In this document: piece after piece, positions 31,524 through 39,649 of the stretch
Position numbering within the stretch: position 1 is the first letter of the stretch
Layout of the letters: every line of letters begins with the position of its first letter
DNA from: an uncultured Acidimicrobiales bacterium
Lineage (GTDB): Bacteria > Actinomycetota > Acidimicrobiia > Acidimicrobiales > SHLQ01
Assembly: GCA_938002955.1 (NCBI GenBank)
Contig: CALLAA010000143.1
Location: 1 to 51,615 of the forward strand
Length of the DNA stretch: 51,615 nt
Direction: 5' to 3'
The notes under the pieces: generated by a model
Databases searched by the model: none
Told to the model about the DNA's origin: nothing
The model's input: only the letters and a program-made list of their open reading frames with translations
Translations under genes and position numbers: made by a program

Positions 31524-32236
31524 CTCCGCACGTCGAGCGTGTGGAGGGCTGGGTGCAGCTGGTCGAGGAGGGCGTCGAATCCGTCCGATGGGCCGCTCAA
31601 CGTCGCTACAGCTATCGTGCCGTCGCCGATCCGGATGAGCTGGAACGTGGACACCTCGATCCCGCTCTCGTCACGGAACGACGTGCTGATCGTCGCAAAC
31701 CGCTTTCCGTCGCGTACCCGGACACTGCCATCGATCTCGGCATCGTCGGGGAGGGCATCGCCCAATCCGGCCATCGTGCCCGCGAGAACTTCGTCGTAGC
31801 TCTGCGCCACCGAAGGGCCAGCCGTCGTGAATACCGCGGCGACCACACGGCCATTGTCGATCACGTTCCAACCTTGCGTCCCCGCTGGAGTCTCACTCGA
31901 TGACATCTGCTGCCAGGCCGAGCCGACGCGGATTTCGTAGCTGCCCGTCGAGTCGACGAACACCTCGTCGGCGAGCGCGATAGCCGTCGGTGCGGCCGCT
32001 CCCGAAGCGGCATCGATCTGACTGAACTCGGTCGATACCGTCGAGCCGAGCATTCTGAGGGCGAAGACGGCCACGACTACGAGCAAGAAAAGGCAAGTGA
32101 AGGCCGTGCCGATGATGATGGCGACCGTCTTGCCCGTCGATTTCTTCTCGAGCTGCGGCTCGACGAACGCGACGTTGGTCGCATATCCGAATTGGCCTGG
32201 TCCGCCTGGCGGTGGCGGACGTAGGTCTCTTTCCAT
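31520..32236 (-). CDS. Single-pass membrane protein with extracytoplasmic domain (unknown function)
   Basis: 238 residues. A Pro/Gly N-terminus (1-33), one membrane segment (about 37-60) and an extracytoplasmic domain of alternating strands. The domain's SYEIRVGSAWQQM...SYDEVLAGTM...DGKRFATIS layout recalls LpqN/PsbP-like surface domains of actinobacteria, but this is a weak resemblance. GGGGAG precedes the ATG at 32236, so unlike most neighbours it has a normal ribosome binding site. It is divergent from queA and convergent with ruvB. Confidence 0.72.
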   Translation of the reverse strand: MERDLRPPPPGGPGQFGYATNVAFVEPQLEKKSTGKTVAIIIGTAFTCLFLLVVVAVFALRMLGSTVSTEFSQIDAASGAAAPTAIALADEVFVDSTGSYEIRVGSAWQQMSSSETPAGTQGWNVIDNGRVVAAVFTTAGPSVAQSYDEVLAGTMAGLGDALPDDAEIDGSVRVRDGKRFATISTSFRDESGIEVSTFQLIRIGDGTIAVATLSGPSDGFDALLDQLHPALHTLDVRS

Positions 32237-32331
32237 AATCGCTCCCCGAGTCTTTGTCCCTAGGGCTTCGGTGCAATGCGACGGCCACCTAAGCACGATT
32301 TTGGTCAGCAGCCGTGCCCAAGGCGAGAGGA

Positions 32332-32360
32332 CTATCCGAAGTGGAGGGCTATCCGAAGTG
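32332..32360. repeat. Two 12-bp direct repeats upstream of queA
   Basis: CTATCCGAAGTG occurs at 32332-32343 and 32349-32360, a 17-base period, in the divergent gap before queA. Spaced direct repeats in a promoter region can be regulator sites. A 32380-32385 TACGCT hexamer follows. Confidence 0.6.
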
Positions 32361-32379
32361 ATCGTGACGCGTGTCTCGA

Positions 32380-32385
32380 TACGCT
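32380..32385 (+). promoter_or_regulatory. -10 box (TACGCT) of queA
   Basis: TACGCT ends ten bases before ATG 32396, giving a leader of about four bases. It would drive queA-tgt. Confidence 0.4.
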
Positions 32386-32395
32386 CGTGAGCCGT

Positions 32396-33427
32396 ATGAC
32401 TTCGATCGACGCATTTGACTACGCGCTGCCCTCGGAGCGGATTGCTCAGGTTCCGCTCGACGATCGAACGGCGTCGAAATTGCTGGTCGATGGGGGCTCT
32501 GCGGGGGCTCGACACCATCACGTATCCGACTTGCCGTCGCTCCTTAGTCCTGGCGACCTGCTGGTTGTAAACGACACCAAGGTGTTACCGGCGAGGATCT
32601 TTACAACCCGTCCGACGGGAGGCATCACCGAACTGCTGTTGCTCGAACCGGATGGGCCCGCAGCGTCGGCACTGCGCGACGAACGTTCCGAATGGGTTGC
32701 GCTCGTAAGGCCGAGCAAGAAGGTCGCACCAGGTACACGGCTGTCGATCGATGGTGAATCCGACCTTCAGATCACCGTCGGTGACGACCTGGGAGAGGGG
32801 CGTCGTCGAGTGGTCCTCGAATCGACGGGGCTCGAAGCTGCGCTCGAACGGGTTGGGCAGATGCCGTTGCCCCCGTACATCACCGAGACGCTCACCGATT
32901 CAGACCGATATCAAACCGTCTACGCAGACCGACCGGGAAGCGCCGCCGCTCCGACAGCAGGACTGCATCTCACCGACGAACTGTTGGCATCACTTCGTGC
33001 AGCCGGCATTGCAATCGCCACCGTCGAGTTGGTCGTCGGGCTCGATACGTTTCGTCCGGTGATGGTCGACCGGCTCGATGATCACCGGATGCATTCCGAG
33101 CGCTACCGGGTGCCCGACGCGACCGCAGCCGCAATCACTCAAGCATCTCGAGTGGTCGCAGTGGGAACGACAACCGTGCGAGCACTCGAGGCAGCTGCAC
33201 GCTCCGGACCGGAGGGTGCGACCGACATCTTCATTCGGGAACCGTTCGATTTCCAGGTCGTCGATCTACTCATGACGAACTTTCACATGCCAAAGAGCAC
33301 GCTGCTCGTCATGATCGAGGCATTCATCGGTCCACGTTGGCGAGACCTCTACGCTGAAGCGCTCGCCAGTGACTACCGATTCCTCTCCTTTGGCGATGCA
33401 ATGCTCCTCGACCGAACGGCCCGGTGA
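32396..33427 (+). CDS. queA: S-adenosylmethionine:tRNA ribosyltransferase-isomerase QueA
   Basis: 343 residues, the usual length. It builds epoxyqueuosine from preQ1 at position 34 of tRNAs with GUN anticodons, using the ribosyl part of SAM. Motifs are FDYALPSERIAQ, NDTKVLPAR, TAGLHLTDELL, VVGLDTFRPV and NFHMPKSTLLVM. The ATG at 32396 aligns with family starts. The stop overlaps the tgt GTG (GTGA), so modification enzymes are made together. The epoxyqueuosine reductase and preQ1 synthesis genes are not in the window. Confidence 0.96.
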   Translation: MTSIDAFDYALPSERIAQVPLDDRTASKLLVDGGSAGARHHHVSDLPSLLSPGDLLVVNDTKVLPARIFTTRPTGGITELLLLEPDGPAASALRDERSEWVALVRPSKKVAPGTRLSIDGESDLQITVGDDLGEGRRRVVLESTGLEAALERVGQMPLPPYITETLTDSDRYQTVYADRPGSAAAPTAGLHLTDELLASLRAAGIAIATVELVVGLDTFRPVMVDRLDDHRMHSERYRVPDATAAAITQASRVVAVGTTTVRALEAAARSGPEGATDIFIREPFDFQVVDLLMTNFHMPKSTLLVMIEAFIGPRWRDLYAEALASDYRFLSFGDAMLLDRTAR

Positions 33428-34533
33428 CCCTCATGCGCACACGTTTCGAACTCGAACACCAAGACGGCCTCGCCCGCGCCGGAACCGTCACCACTGCTCG
33501 GGGAACCTTTAGCACTCCGTGTTTCATGCCTGTTGGAACGAGGGGAGCAGTGAAGCATCTGTCCTCGGTCGACATGGAGGACCTCGGCGCACAGGTAATC
33601 CTGTCGAACAACTATCACCTGATGATGCGGCCGGGCGCCGACGTCGTCGAGCAACTCGGCGGACTCCACAAAATGGCGGACTGGAACGGCCACACGCTCA
33701 CCGACTCGGGCGGCTACCAGATCTTCTCGCTCAAGCCGAAGATCACCGACGAAGGCGCAAAGTTCAAGTCGGTCTACGACGGCAGTACCCACGTCATGAC
33801 GCCCGAGAGTGCCGTCGACTCCCAGATCAAGATCGGCGCCGACATTCAGATGGTGCTCGACGTCTGTTCTGAACTGCCCAGCCACCCTGCGGTCATTCGC
33901 CGAGCCCTTGAGCGAACCGCTGATTGGGCCGGCCGTGCCCGCAGCGAATTCCTCGCACATCCAACCGCGGCCGAGCGCCAAAGTCAGTTCGGGATCGTGC
34001 AAGGTGGCATCGACCTGGCGATGCGGAAGGAAAGCGCTGAGCGCACCGTCGAGATCGGCTTCGACGGATACGCCGTTGGCGGTCTCTCCGTCGGTGAGCA
34101 TCGAGATGAGTGGCACGAGCCGCTGCTCGCCGCGACCGCTGTACTGCCCGCCGACCAGCCGCGCTATTTCATGGGCCTCGGCGACCCATCGGGCATCGTC
34201 GACGCCGTCGCACGGGGAATCGACATGTTCGACTGTGTTCTGCCGACACGGCTCGCCCGTCACGGCACGTTGCTCACCTCATCGGGTCGAACGAACCTGA
34301 CCCGGGCCGAATACGCAACGTCCGACGAGCCGATCGACCCTGAGGGGCCCGCTTCTCGGTGGTCGAAGGGGTACCTGCGCCACCTGCTTCAGGTCCGTGA
34401 ACCCACGGCGCAACGCATCTTGACGCTGCACAACCTGTGGTGGTTGCTGCGTTTCGTCGACGACATGCGCGCAGCGATTGCTGAGGAGCGATTTGATGCG
34501 TTCGCCGCCGACGTGCACGAGCTCTGGTCCTGA
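33424..34533 (+). CDS. tgt: tRNA-guanine transglycosylase Tgt lacking the zinc cysteines
   Basis: 369 residues. It exchanges guanine-34 for preQ1 in tRNA. The acid/base DSGGYQ (Asp94) and nucleophile FDCVLPTR (Asp270) are intact, as are GIVQGG and the YLRHL stretch. However, the canonical zinc site DPECxCxxC, three cysteines near residue 310, reads DPEGPASRWSKGYLRHL here and is three residues shorter; only the fourth ligand His336 (TLHNL) remains. The DNA shows no frameshift around 34330-34380. Either zinc is not needed, or another residue set replaces it. GTG start overlapping queA; in-frame ATG at codon 4 also possible. Confidence 0.94.
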   Translation: MTLMRTRFELEHQDGLARAGTVTTARGTFSTPCFMPVGTRGAVKHLSSVDMEDLGAQVILSNNYHLMMRPGADVVEQLGGLHKMADWNGHTLTDSGGYQIFSLKPKITDEGAKFKSVYDGSTHVMTPESAVDSQIKIGADIQMVLDVCSELPSHPAVIRRALERTADWAGRARSEFLAHPTAAERQSQFGIVQGGIDLAMRKESAERTVEIGFDGYAVGGLSVGEHRDEWHEPLLAATAVLPADQPRYFMGLGDPSGIVDAVARGIDMFDCVLPTRLARHGTLLTSSGRTNLTRAEYATSDEPIDPEGPASRWSKGYLRHLLQVREPTAQRILTLHNLWWLLRFVDDMRAAIAEERFDAFAADVHELWS

Positions 34534-34579
34534 GCGTCTACTCCTAGAGGCCGGTCGCCGCACGTGACTAGACCGGGGA

Positions 34580-34585
34580 TAGGAT
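34580..34585 (+). promoter_or_regulatory. -10 box (TAGGAT) upstream of yajC
   Basis: TAGGAT lies 46 bases before the yajC ATG, giving a normal leader that ends in a GAGG ribosome binding site. It would drive yajC-secD-secF. No clear -35. Confidence 0.4.
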
Positions 34586-34631
34586 CAGGGGCTGTTCATT
34601 CGCGCTCTTTGAAAGCGGTCGAGGTCACACC

Positions 34632-34940
34632 ATGGCTCAACTCATTCTCCCACTCCTGCTCTTTGCCGGTATGTACATGCTGCTGATCCGTCCGCAGCAG
34701 CAGAAGATGAAGGAACAACAGGCACTCGTGGCCCGCGCCGCTGCCGGCGATCGTGTTCTGCTCGCCACCGGTATCTACGGAACTCTCACCGAGGTTTTGG
34801 CGACGTCGGCATATATCGAGGTCGCCGAAGGAATCGAAATGCTCGTTGCTCGCTCGGCAATTCAAGACATCCTGGACGAGTTTCCAACCGACGAAGACGA
34901 CGAGATCCAAGACGCCGCTGACGAAGAAGCTGAGGCGTAA
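34632..34940 (+). CDS. yajC: Preprotein translocase accessory subunit YajC
   Basis: 102 residues. One N-terminal membrane helix (about 2-19) is followed by the YajC signature RPQQQKMKEQQ, GDRVLLATGIYGTLTEV and an acidic tail. YajC associates with SecD-SecF in the export machinery of the cytoplasmic membrane. GAGG precedes the ATG at about eight bases. SecD starts six bases after its stop. Confidence 0.95.
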   Translation: MAQLILPLLLFAGMYMLLIRPQQQKMKEQQALVARAAAGDRVLLATGIYGTLTEVLATSAYIEVAEGIEMLVARSAIQDILDEFPTDEDDEIQDAADEEAEA

Positions 34941-34946
34941 CCACTA

Positions 34947-36407
34947 ATGCCAGGACGACAACTCGGGTACCTCCTGGGTATCACGTTGCTATCGATCGGA
35001 GCGCTCGTCGCAACGTTCATCGCCGGCAACGAACCACTCCTCGGGCTCGACCTTCAAGGTGGCGTCAGCGTGCGCTACCGCGTAACCGAAGAGATCGAAG
35101 ACGAAGTCGTTCTGGCGGAGCGGATCGACCAGGCGGTCGAAGTCATCCGCAACCGTGTCGACGGCCTCGGCGTTGCCGAGCCGGAGATTCAAGCCGAGGG
35201 AGACGGCATCTTGGTCTCGCTTCCGGGTGTCGATGACCAACAACGTGCCCTCGACCTCGTCGGCGACACCGCCGTCATGCGCTTTCGGCCCGTTCTCGCT
35301 GAGCTCGCACTCGGGTCGACCAACCGCCCAGACGGGTATCCCGAGACATCCTCACTCGACGAACTGGGCTTCACCCCGGTCGAAGAAATCGATGAGGACT
35401 CGATCATCATCGTGCCCGCCGACCCAACCCTCGCATCGCCTGGCCGATACTTGCTCGGCCCAACGGGCATGACCGGCGAAGGACTCTCCGATGCTCAGGG
35501 ACTCTTTACTGGACAACAGTGGATTATCTCGGTCGATCTTCAGGGCGGAGAGATTGGCGAAGATGCGTTTCGCAATCTGACGCAGCAGTGTTTCTTCGGT
35601 GCCGATACCTGCCCCCGAACGAGCATCGGCCCGGGCCGGATCGCCGTCGATTTGGACAACCTCGTCATCAGCGCACCCGCTGTGCAGGCCGAGGATCTCG
35701 GCGACTCGTTCCAGATCTCGGGCCAGTTCACCCAAGAAACCGCGAACGAACTTGCGCTCAAGCTTCGATTCGGAGCGCTCCCCATCCAGCTCGAGCCAGA
35801 GAACCAGCAGGTCGTATCGGCAACCATTGGCCAAGATGCACTCGATGCGGGCGTCATTGCCGGTCTCATCGGTCTTGTCCTCGTCGCGATCTTCATCATT
35901 AGCTATTACCGGATCCTCGGCGTGGTGGCGATGTTGAGCCTGTTGATCTCGGCGTCGTTGTTGTGGTCGATCATCTCGTTCCTCGGAGCGAGTCAGGGCC
36001 TGGCGCTCACGCTCGCCGGAATCACGGGAATCATTGTGTCGATCGGTGTGTCGGTCGACTCGAACATCGTCTACTTCGAGCACCTCAAGGAAGACGTGCG
36101 AAATGGTCGCACGGTCCGCACGTCGGTCAACAAGGCGTTCCCGGTTGCGTTCTCCACCATCGTCAAGGCCGATGTCGCCTCGCTCATCGGAGCGGTACTG
36201 CTGTACGCATTGACCGTGGGAGCCGTTCGTGGCTTTGCCCTATACCTCGGAATCGCCACGATTCTCGATCTGATCGCAACCTACTTCTTCATGGGGCCAG
36301 CGGTTCAATGGATTGCGCGGCAACCCAAGATCGCCGGCTCATCTGCGTTGATGGGAATTCCTGGCTTGACCGAAGACCGAGTCGGCACTGAGGGAGGCGA
36401 CGAGTGA
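34947..36407 (+). CDS. secD: Protein translocase subunit SecD
   Basis: 486 residues. One N-terminal helix (about 7-26), the SecD signature GLDLQGGVSVRY (33-44), a large periplasm-side domain with porter-like segments, then five helices (about 305-465) containing SIGVSVDSNIVYFEHLKED, the RND-type proton relay region. With SecF it uses the proton gradient to complete export through SecYEG. The secF GTG start overlaps its stop (GTGA). Confidence 0.97.
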   Translation: MPGRQLGYLLGITLLSIGALVATFIAGNEPLLGLDLQGGVSVRYRVTEEIEDEVVLAERIDQAVEVIRNRVDGLGVAEPEIQAEGDGILVSLPGVDDQQRALDLVGDTAVMRFRPVLAELALGSTNRPDGYPETSSLDELGFTPVEEIDEDSIIIVPADPTLASPGRYLLGPTGMTGEGLSDAQGLFTGQQWIISVDLQGGEIGEDAFRNLTQQCFFGADTCPRTSIGPGRIAVDLDNLVISAPAVQAEDLGDSFQISGQFTQETANELALKLRFGALPIQLEPENQQVVSATIGQDALDAGVIAGLIGLVLVAIFIISYYRILGVVAMLSLLISASLLWSIISFLGASQGLALTLAGITGIIVSIGVSVDSNIVYFEHLKEDVRNGRTVRTSVNKAFPVAFSTIVKADVASLIGAVLLYALTVGAVRGFALYLGIATILDLIATYFFMGPAVQWIARQPKIAGSSALMGIPGLTEDRVGTEGGDE

Positions 36408-37552
36408 AACTCACTCCAGAAAACGACGGTCGGCGTCACTACGATTTCCCAGCGTTGTGGAAGAAGGCGCTGGTTGTTTCGGGCGCCGCCGTGGCCGCCA
36501 GTCTTCTCGCGCTCATCATCGGAGGCCTCGACCTCGGCATTGACTTCGAAGGTGGTACCTCGTTCGAAGTGCAGACCGAGGCGTCCATCGATGAGGTCAG
36601 CAACGTGCTCCCGGGCGATGTTGCCGCTGAAGCGATCATCCAGGAAGTGACGACCGAGACCGGTGACCGACTCGTACGCGTTCGGAGTTCTGTCGAAGAT
36701 CCCGAGGCTGCCGAAAGCCTTCGTGCCTCGCTCGACGAACTCGGCGAAATCACGGCGTTCGAGTCCGTTGGGCCAACGTGGGGCTCGGCGATCACAAACA
36801 AGGCGCTGCGAGCGCTGTTCTTCTTCTTCATCGCGATTGCGCTCTACATCTCGGTCCGTCTTGAGTGGAAGATGGCCCTCGGAGCACTCGCTGCGGTCGC
36901 TCACGACATCATCATCAGCGTCGGCGCCTATGCGATCTTCCGCTTCGAAGTCACCCCAGCCACCGTCATTGCGTTCCTGACCATCATGGGCTACTCGCTG
37001 TACGACACGATCGTGGTCTACGACAAGGTTCGCGATATCACCGCCCGCGTCGGGGCTACCGGCCGCTATACGTACACCGAGATGATGAACCTTGCGCTCA
37101 ACCAGGTGCTTGCTCGATCGCTGAACACGACGATCACGTCGATCATCCCCGTGCTCTCGATGCTCATCATCGGCTCGCTCATTCTCGGAGCAACCACGCT
37201 GCAAGAGTTCTCGATAGCGCTTCTCGTTGGGCTTCTTGTAGGTGGCTACTCCTCACTGTTCGTGGCGTCGTACGTCGTTGCGAATCTCAAGGAGCGCGAG
37301 CCGGAGTATCAGCAGATCGCGGCGAAGGTCGCGAAGAAGTCCGGCGACACCGAGGGCTCCGGAACCCGCAAGGTCGCGGCCTCTGACGCCACCTTTGGAG
37401 AGCAGGCCCAACGCGCCCGTGTCCGGGCCGCATCGGGCGGCAGCACCTCGGCACCTCCAAAGCCAAAGAAGTCGTCAAAGGGCACCGGAGCAACAACGTC
37501 GGGTGGCACGCAGGTCCCACCTCGGCCCCGCAAGACCAAGAAGAAAAAGTAG
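36404..37552 (+). CDS. secF: Protein translocase subunit SecF
   Basis: 382 residues. First helix (about 24-42), the GIDFEGGTSFEV signature, then five helices with HDIIISVGAY and GYSLYDTIVVYDKVRD, the paired RND relay to SecD. A basic Lys/Pro/Ser-rich cytoplasmic tail of about 75 residues ends in KTKKKK, common in actinobacterial SecF. Translationally coupled to secD. The stop is two bases from the convergent Ppx gene stop. Confidence 0.97.
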   Translation: MKLTPENDGRRHYDFPALWKKALVVSGAAVAASLLALIIGGLDLGIDFEGGTSFEVQTEASIDEVSNVLPGDVAAEAIIQEVTTETGDRLVRVRSSVEDPEAAESLRASLDELGEITAFESVGPTWGSAITNKALRALFFFFIAIALYISVRLEWKMALGALAAVAHDIIISVGAYAIFRFEVTPATVIAFLTIMGYSLYDTIVVYDKVRDITARVGATGRYTYTEMMNLALNQVLARSLNTTITSIIPVLSMLIIGSLILGATTLQEFSIALLVGLLVGGYSSLFVASYVVANLKEREPEYQQIAAKVAKKSGDTEGSGTRKVAASDATFGEQAQRARVRAASGGSTSAPPKPKKSSKGTGATTSGGTQVPPRPRKTKKKK

Positions 37553-37554
37553 CG

Positions 37555-39108
37555 CTACCGAGAGGCGGCGGTCGCGTGATGCGAACCGATCCGCACGTCG
37601 CACACCAGCGCATCTTCGAGGAGTCCCTTTCGCTCATTGGCAGCGAAGAGTTCGAGCTCGATGTCGTCACCGAGCACGCCGATATCGATCGATGTCGCCG
37701 TGGCCTCGACCACGACATCGGAGGCGACGTTGCGATACGTACGATCGAGGGCGATCCCGATCCGTAACATGCCAGCCAGGATCGACACGGTCCGCTGGTC
37801 CGGCGCGGACAGCGATCCGTAGTCGTTGTGGCTCGGTTTGGGGATGCTCTTGCGGTGATAGCGGGCCACCTGAGCAATCAGCTCCCGTTCGTGCTCGTCG
37901 AAGCCGGCGAGGTGCTCGGTATTGCGAATGAGGTAGTAGCTGTGCTTGTGATGCGCACCATGGCCGACGAACCGTCCAATGTTGTGCAACATGGCGCCTG
38001 CCTCGAGTACGTCGCGCTGGTCTTCGCGAAGCCCATGTAGATCGGTCGTCGCATCGAAGATCCGCAACGCGATATCGGTGGCTTGTCTGCAGTGCACGAG
38101 GTTCTCGCCATATCGGGTAGCTACCGTGTCGACGCTGTTGGCACGGATGCGGCTCAGATGGCGTAACGCGTCCCCACCTGGAGCGAGCCGTTCGATGCGA
38201 TCGAGCAACAGGCCCTCTCGTAGCGCATCGGGGCTGACCTCGAACCGGTCGAGATCGAGCTCATTGAGTAGTCCCTCGACGAGAAGGGCTCCCGCCAGGA
38301 TCGTGTCTTGGCGGTGCGCATCGACACGGGCAATAGGCCCCCACGGCTGCTGAAGGCGAGCAGCGATGATGTGGTCGACGACCGTTGCGACTTCGTCGCG
38401 TCGGATGGCACCTCGGCGTTCGGTGTCGACGGCTCGGTGTCGGGCCAGTGCTGCGATCGTCTCAAAGGTTCCCGAGCATCCAATAGCGACGTCGACATCG
38501 GCCGAGCGAATCGCGTGCGCATCACGGGACAGAAACGAACGGATCGAGGACCGACAGTTCGCGATCGACTCTTCGTCGGCGCTGCCGTCAGCGAAGTATC
38601 GATCGGTGAGTCGCACGTGGCCCATCTTTAGGCTTCGCAGAAGCTGCGGGTTCAGCCCCTCGCCGACGATCAGCTCCGTCGAGCCGCCACCGATGTCGAT
38701 GACCAGATGCGTTCGATCCGAGATCGGCATCGCTCCGAGTGCGCCGAGATGGATCAATCGGGCCTCTTCGACACCAGCAATGACGTGAACATCGACGCCC
38801 GCTTCGGCTTTGGCTCGCCGGAGAAACTCTGAGGGGTCCTCAGCCTCGCGGACCGCGCTCGTCGCGACCGCATGCAGCTCGGCGCCGTGTGCGCTGGCGA
38901 TCGCGCTGAAATGGCGAAGCGCTTCGACGGTGCGGTCGACCGCTTCGGGCTCAAGCGACTTCATGTCTTTGGCGCCAGAGCCGAGCCGCACGGGGAGCTT
39001 TTCTTGAGCGATAATTTCCGGTCTGGCGCCGTCGACAATTTTGGCGATTGCGAGGTGTACCGACGACGTGCCGATATCGATTGCTGCGATGGTTCGACCG
39101 TCGGCCAT
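37555..39108 (-). CDS. ppx: Ppx/GppA-family phosphatase (exopolyphosphatase or pppGpp phosphohydrolase)
   Basis: 517 residues. The ASKHA N-domain carries AAIDIGTSSVHLAIAK (phosphate-1 motif), VATSAVREAED and VIDIGGGSTELIVG (phosphate-2). The C-terminal half (about 320-500) has the HD-like helical domain (MLHNIGRFVGHGAHHKHSYYLI) found in the long E. coli-type Ppx/GppA. It removes phosphate from polyphosphate and/or converts pppGpp to ppGpp. Its divergent partner is apt and relA follows, so a link to alarmone metabolism is attractive. The ATG has TACCCT exactly six bases upstream. Confidence 0.92.
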   Translation of the reverse strand: MADGRTIAAIDIGTSSVHLAIAKIVDGARPEIIAQEKLPVRLGSGAKDMKSLEPEAVDRTVEALRHFSAIASAHGAELHAVATSAVREAEDPSEFLRRAKAEAGVDVHVIAGVEEARLIHLGALGAMPISDRTHLVIDIGGGSTELIVGEGLNPQLLRSLKMGHVRLTDRYFADGSADEESIANCRSSIRSFLSRDAHAIRSADVDVAIGCSGTFETIAALARHRAVDTERRGAIRRDEVATVVDHIIAARLQQPWGPIARVDAHRQDTILAGALLVEGLLNELDLDRFEVSPDALREGLLLDRIERLAPGGDALRHLSRIRANSVDTVATRYGENLVHCRQATDIALRIFDATTDLHGLREDQRDVLEAGAMLHNIGRFVGHGAHHKHSYYLIRNTEHLAGFDEHERELIAQVARYHRKSIPKPSHNDYGSLSAPDQRTVSILAGMLRIGIALDRTYRNVASDVVVEATATSIDIGVLGDDIELELFAANERKGLLEDALVCDVRIGSHHATAASR

Positions 39109-39114
39109 ACGAGG

Positions 39115-39120
39115 AGGGTA
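39115..39120 (-). promoter_or_regulatory. -10 box (TACCCT) of ppx, overlapping that of apt
   Basis: TACCCT on the minus strand ends exactly six bases before ATG 39108. Its outer two bases (39119-39120) are also the TA of the apt box TAGTTT on the other strand. Confidence 0.6.
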
Positions 39121-39124
39121 GTTT
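39119..39124 (+). promoter_or_regulatory. -10 box (TAGTTT) of apt, overlapping that of ppx
   Basis: TAGTTT ends exactly six bases before GTG 39131. The GAGGAGG at 39111-39117 is too distant to be its ribosome binding site. The two start codons are only 22 bases apart. Confidence 0.6.
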
Positions 39125-39130
39125 CACCTT

Positions 39131-39646
39131 GTGCACTTGGCTGGCTATCTCCGTGATGTTCCCGATTTTCCTCAACCGGGGATCATGTTCAAGGACATCT
39201 CGCCCCTGCTCAACAACCCCGACGCGTTTGGTGCCGCAGTCGAGGCAATGGCTGCTCCGTTCGCATCGGCGGGTATAACGACGGTTGTCGGCGTCGAGGC
39301 CCGAGGGTTCTTGTTCGGACCGTCGATCGCCCAACGCCTCGGTGTGGGATTCGTGCCGATCCGCAAGCCCGGAAAGCTACCGGGTGCGGTCGTTGGCCTC
39401 GACTATGACCTCGAGTACGGAACTGACCGAATCGAACTGCCAGCGGATCTGATCGGTGCACACGACGTCGTCCTCGCTGTTGATGACGTTCTGGCGACAG
39501 GTGGGACCCTCGAGGCTGCGTGCTCGCTGATTAGCCAAACAGGTGCGGTTGTTGGTGGAATTAGCGTGCTTGTTGAATTGGTTGCACTCAACGGACGGGC
39601 CAAATTGCCCGATGTTCGAATTACCGCCCCTATCGAGGTGAACTGA
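39131..39646 (+). CDS. apt: Adenine phosphoribosyltransferase
   Basis: 171 residues, usual length. It makes AMP from adenine and PRPP. FPQPGIMFKDISPLL, EARGFLFG, VPIRKPGKLP and the PRPP motif VLAVDDVLATGGT are all present. The GTG start at 39131 gives the standard HLAGYLRDVPDFPQPGI beginning. relA follows four bases after the stop; the apt-relA pairing is a recurrent actinobacterial arrangement. Confidence 0.96.
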   Translation: MHLAGYLRDVPDFPQPGIMFKDISPLLNNPDAFGAAVEAMAAPFASAGITTVVGVEARGFLFGPSIAQRLGVGFVPIRKPGKLPGAVVGLDYDLEYGTDRIELPADLIGAHDVVLAVDDVLATGGTLEAACSLISQTGAVVGGISVLVELVALNGRAKLPDVRITAPIEVN

Positions 39647-39649
39647 TCT

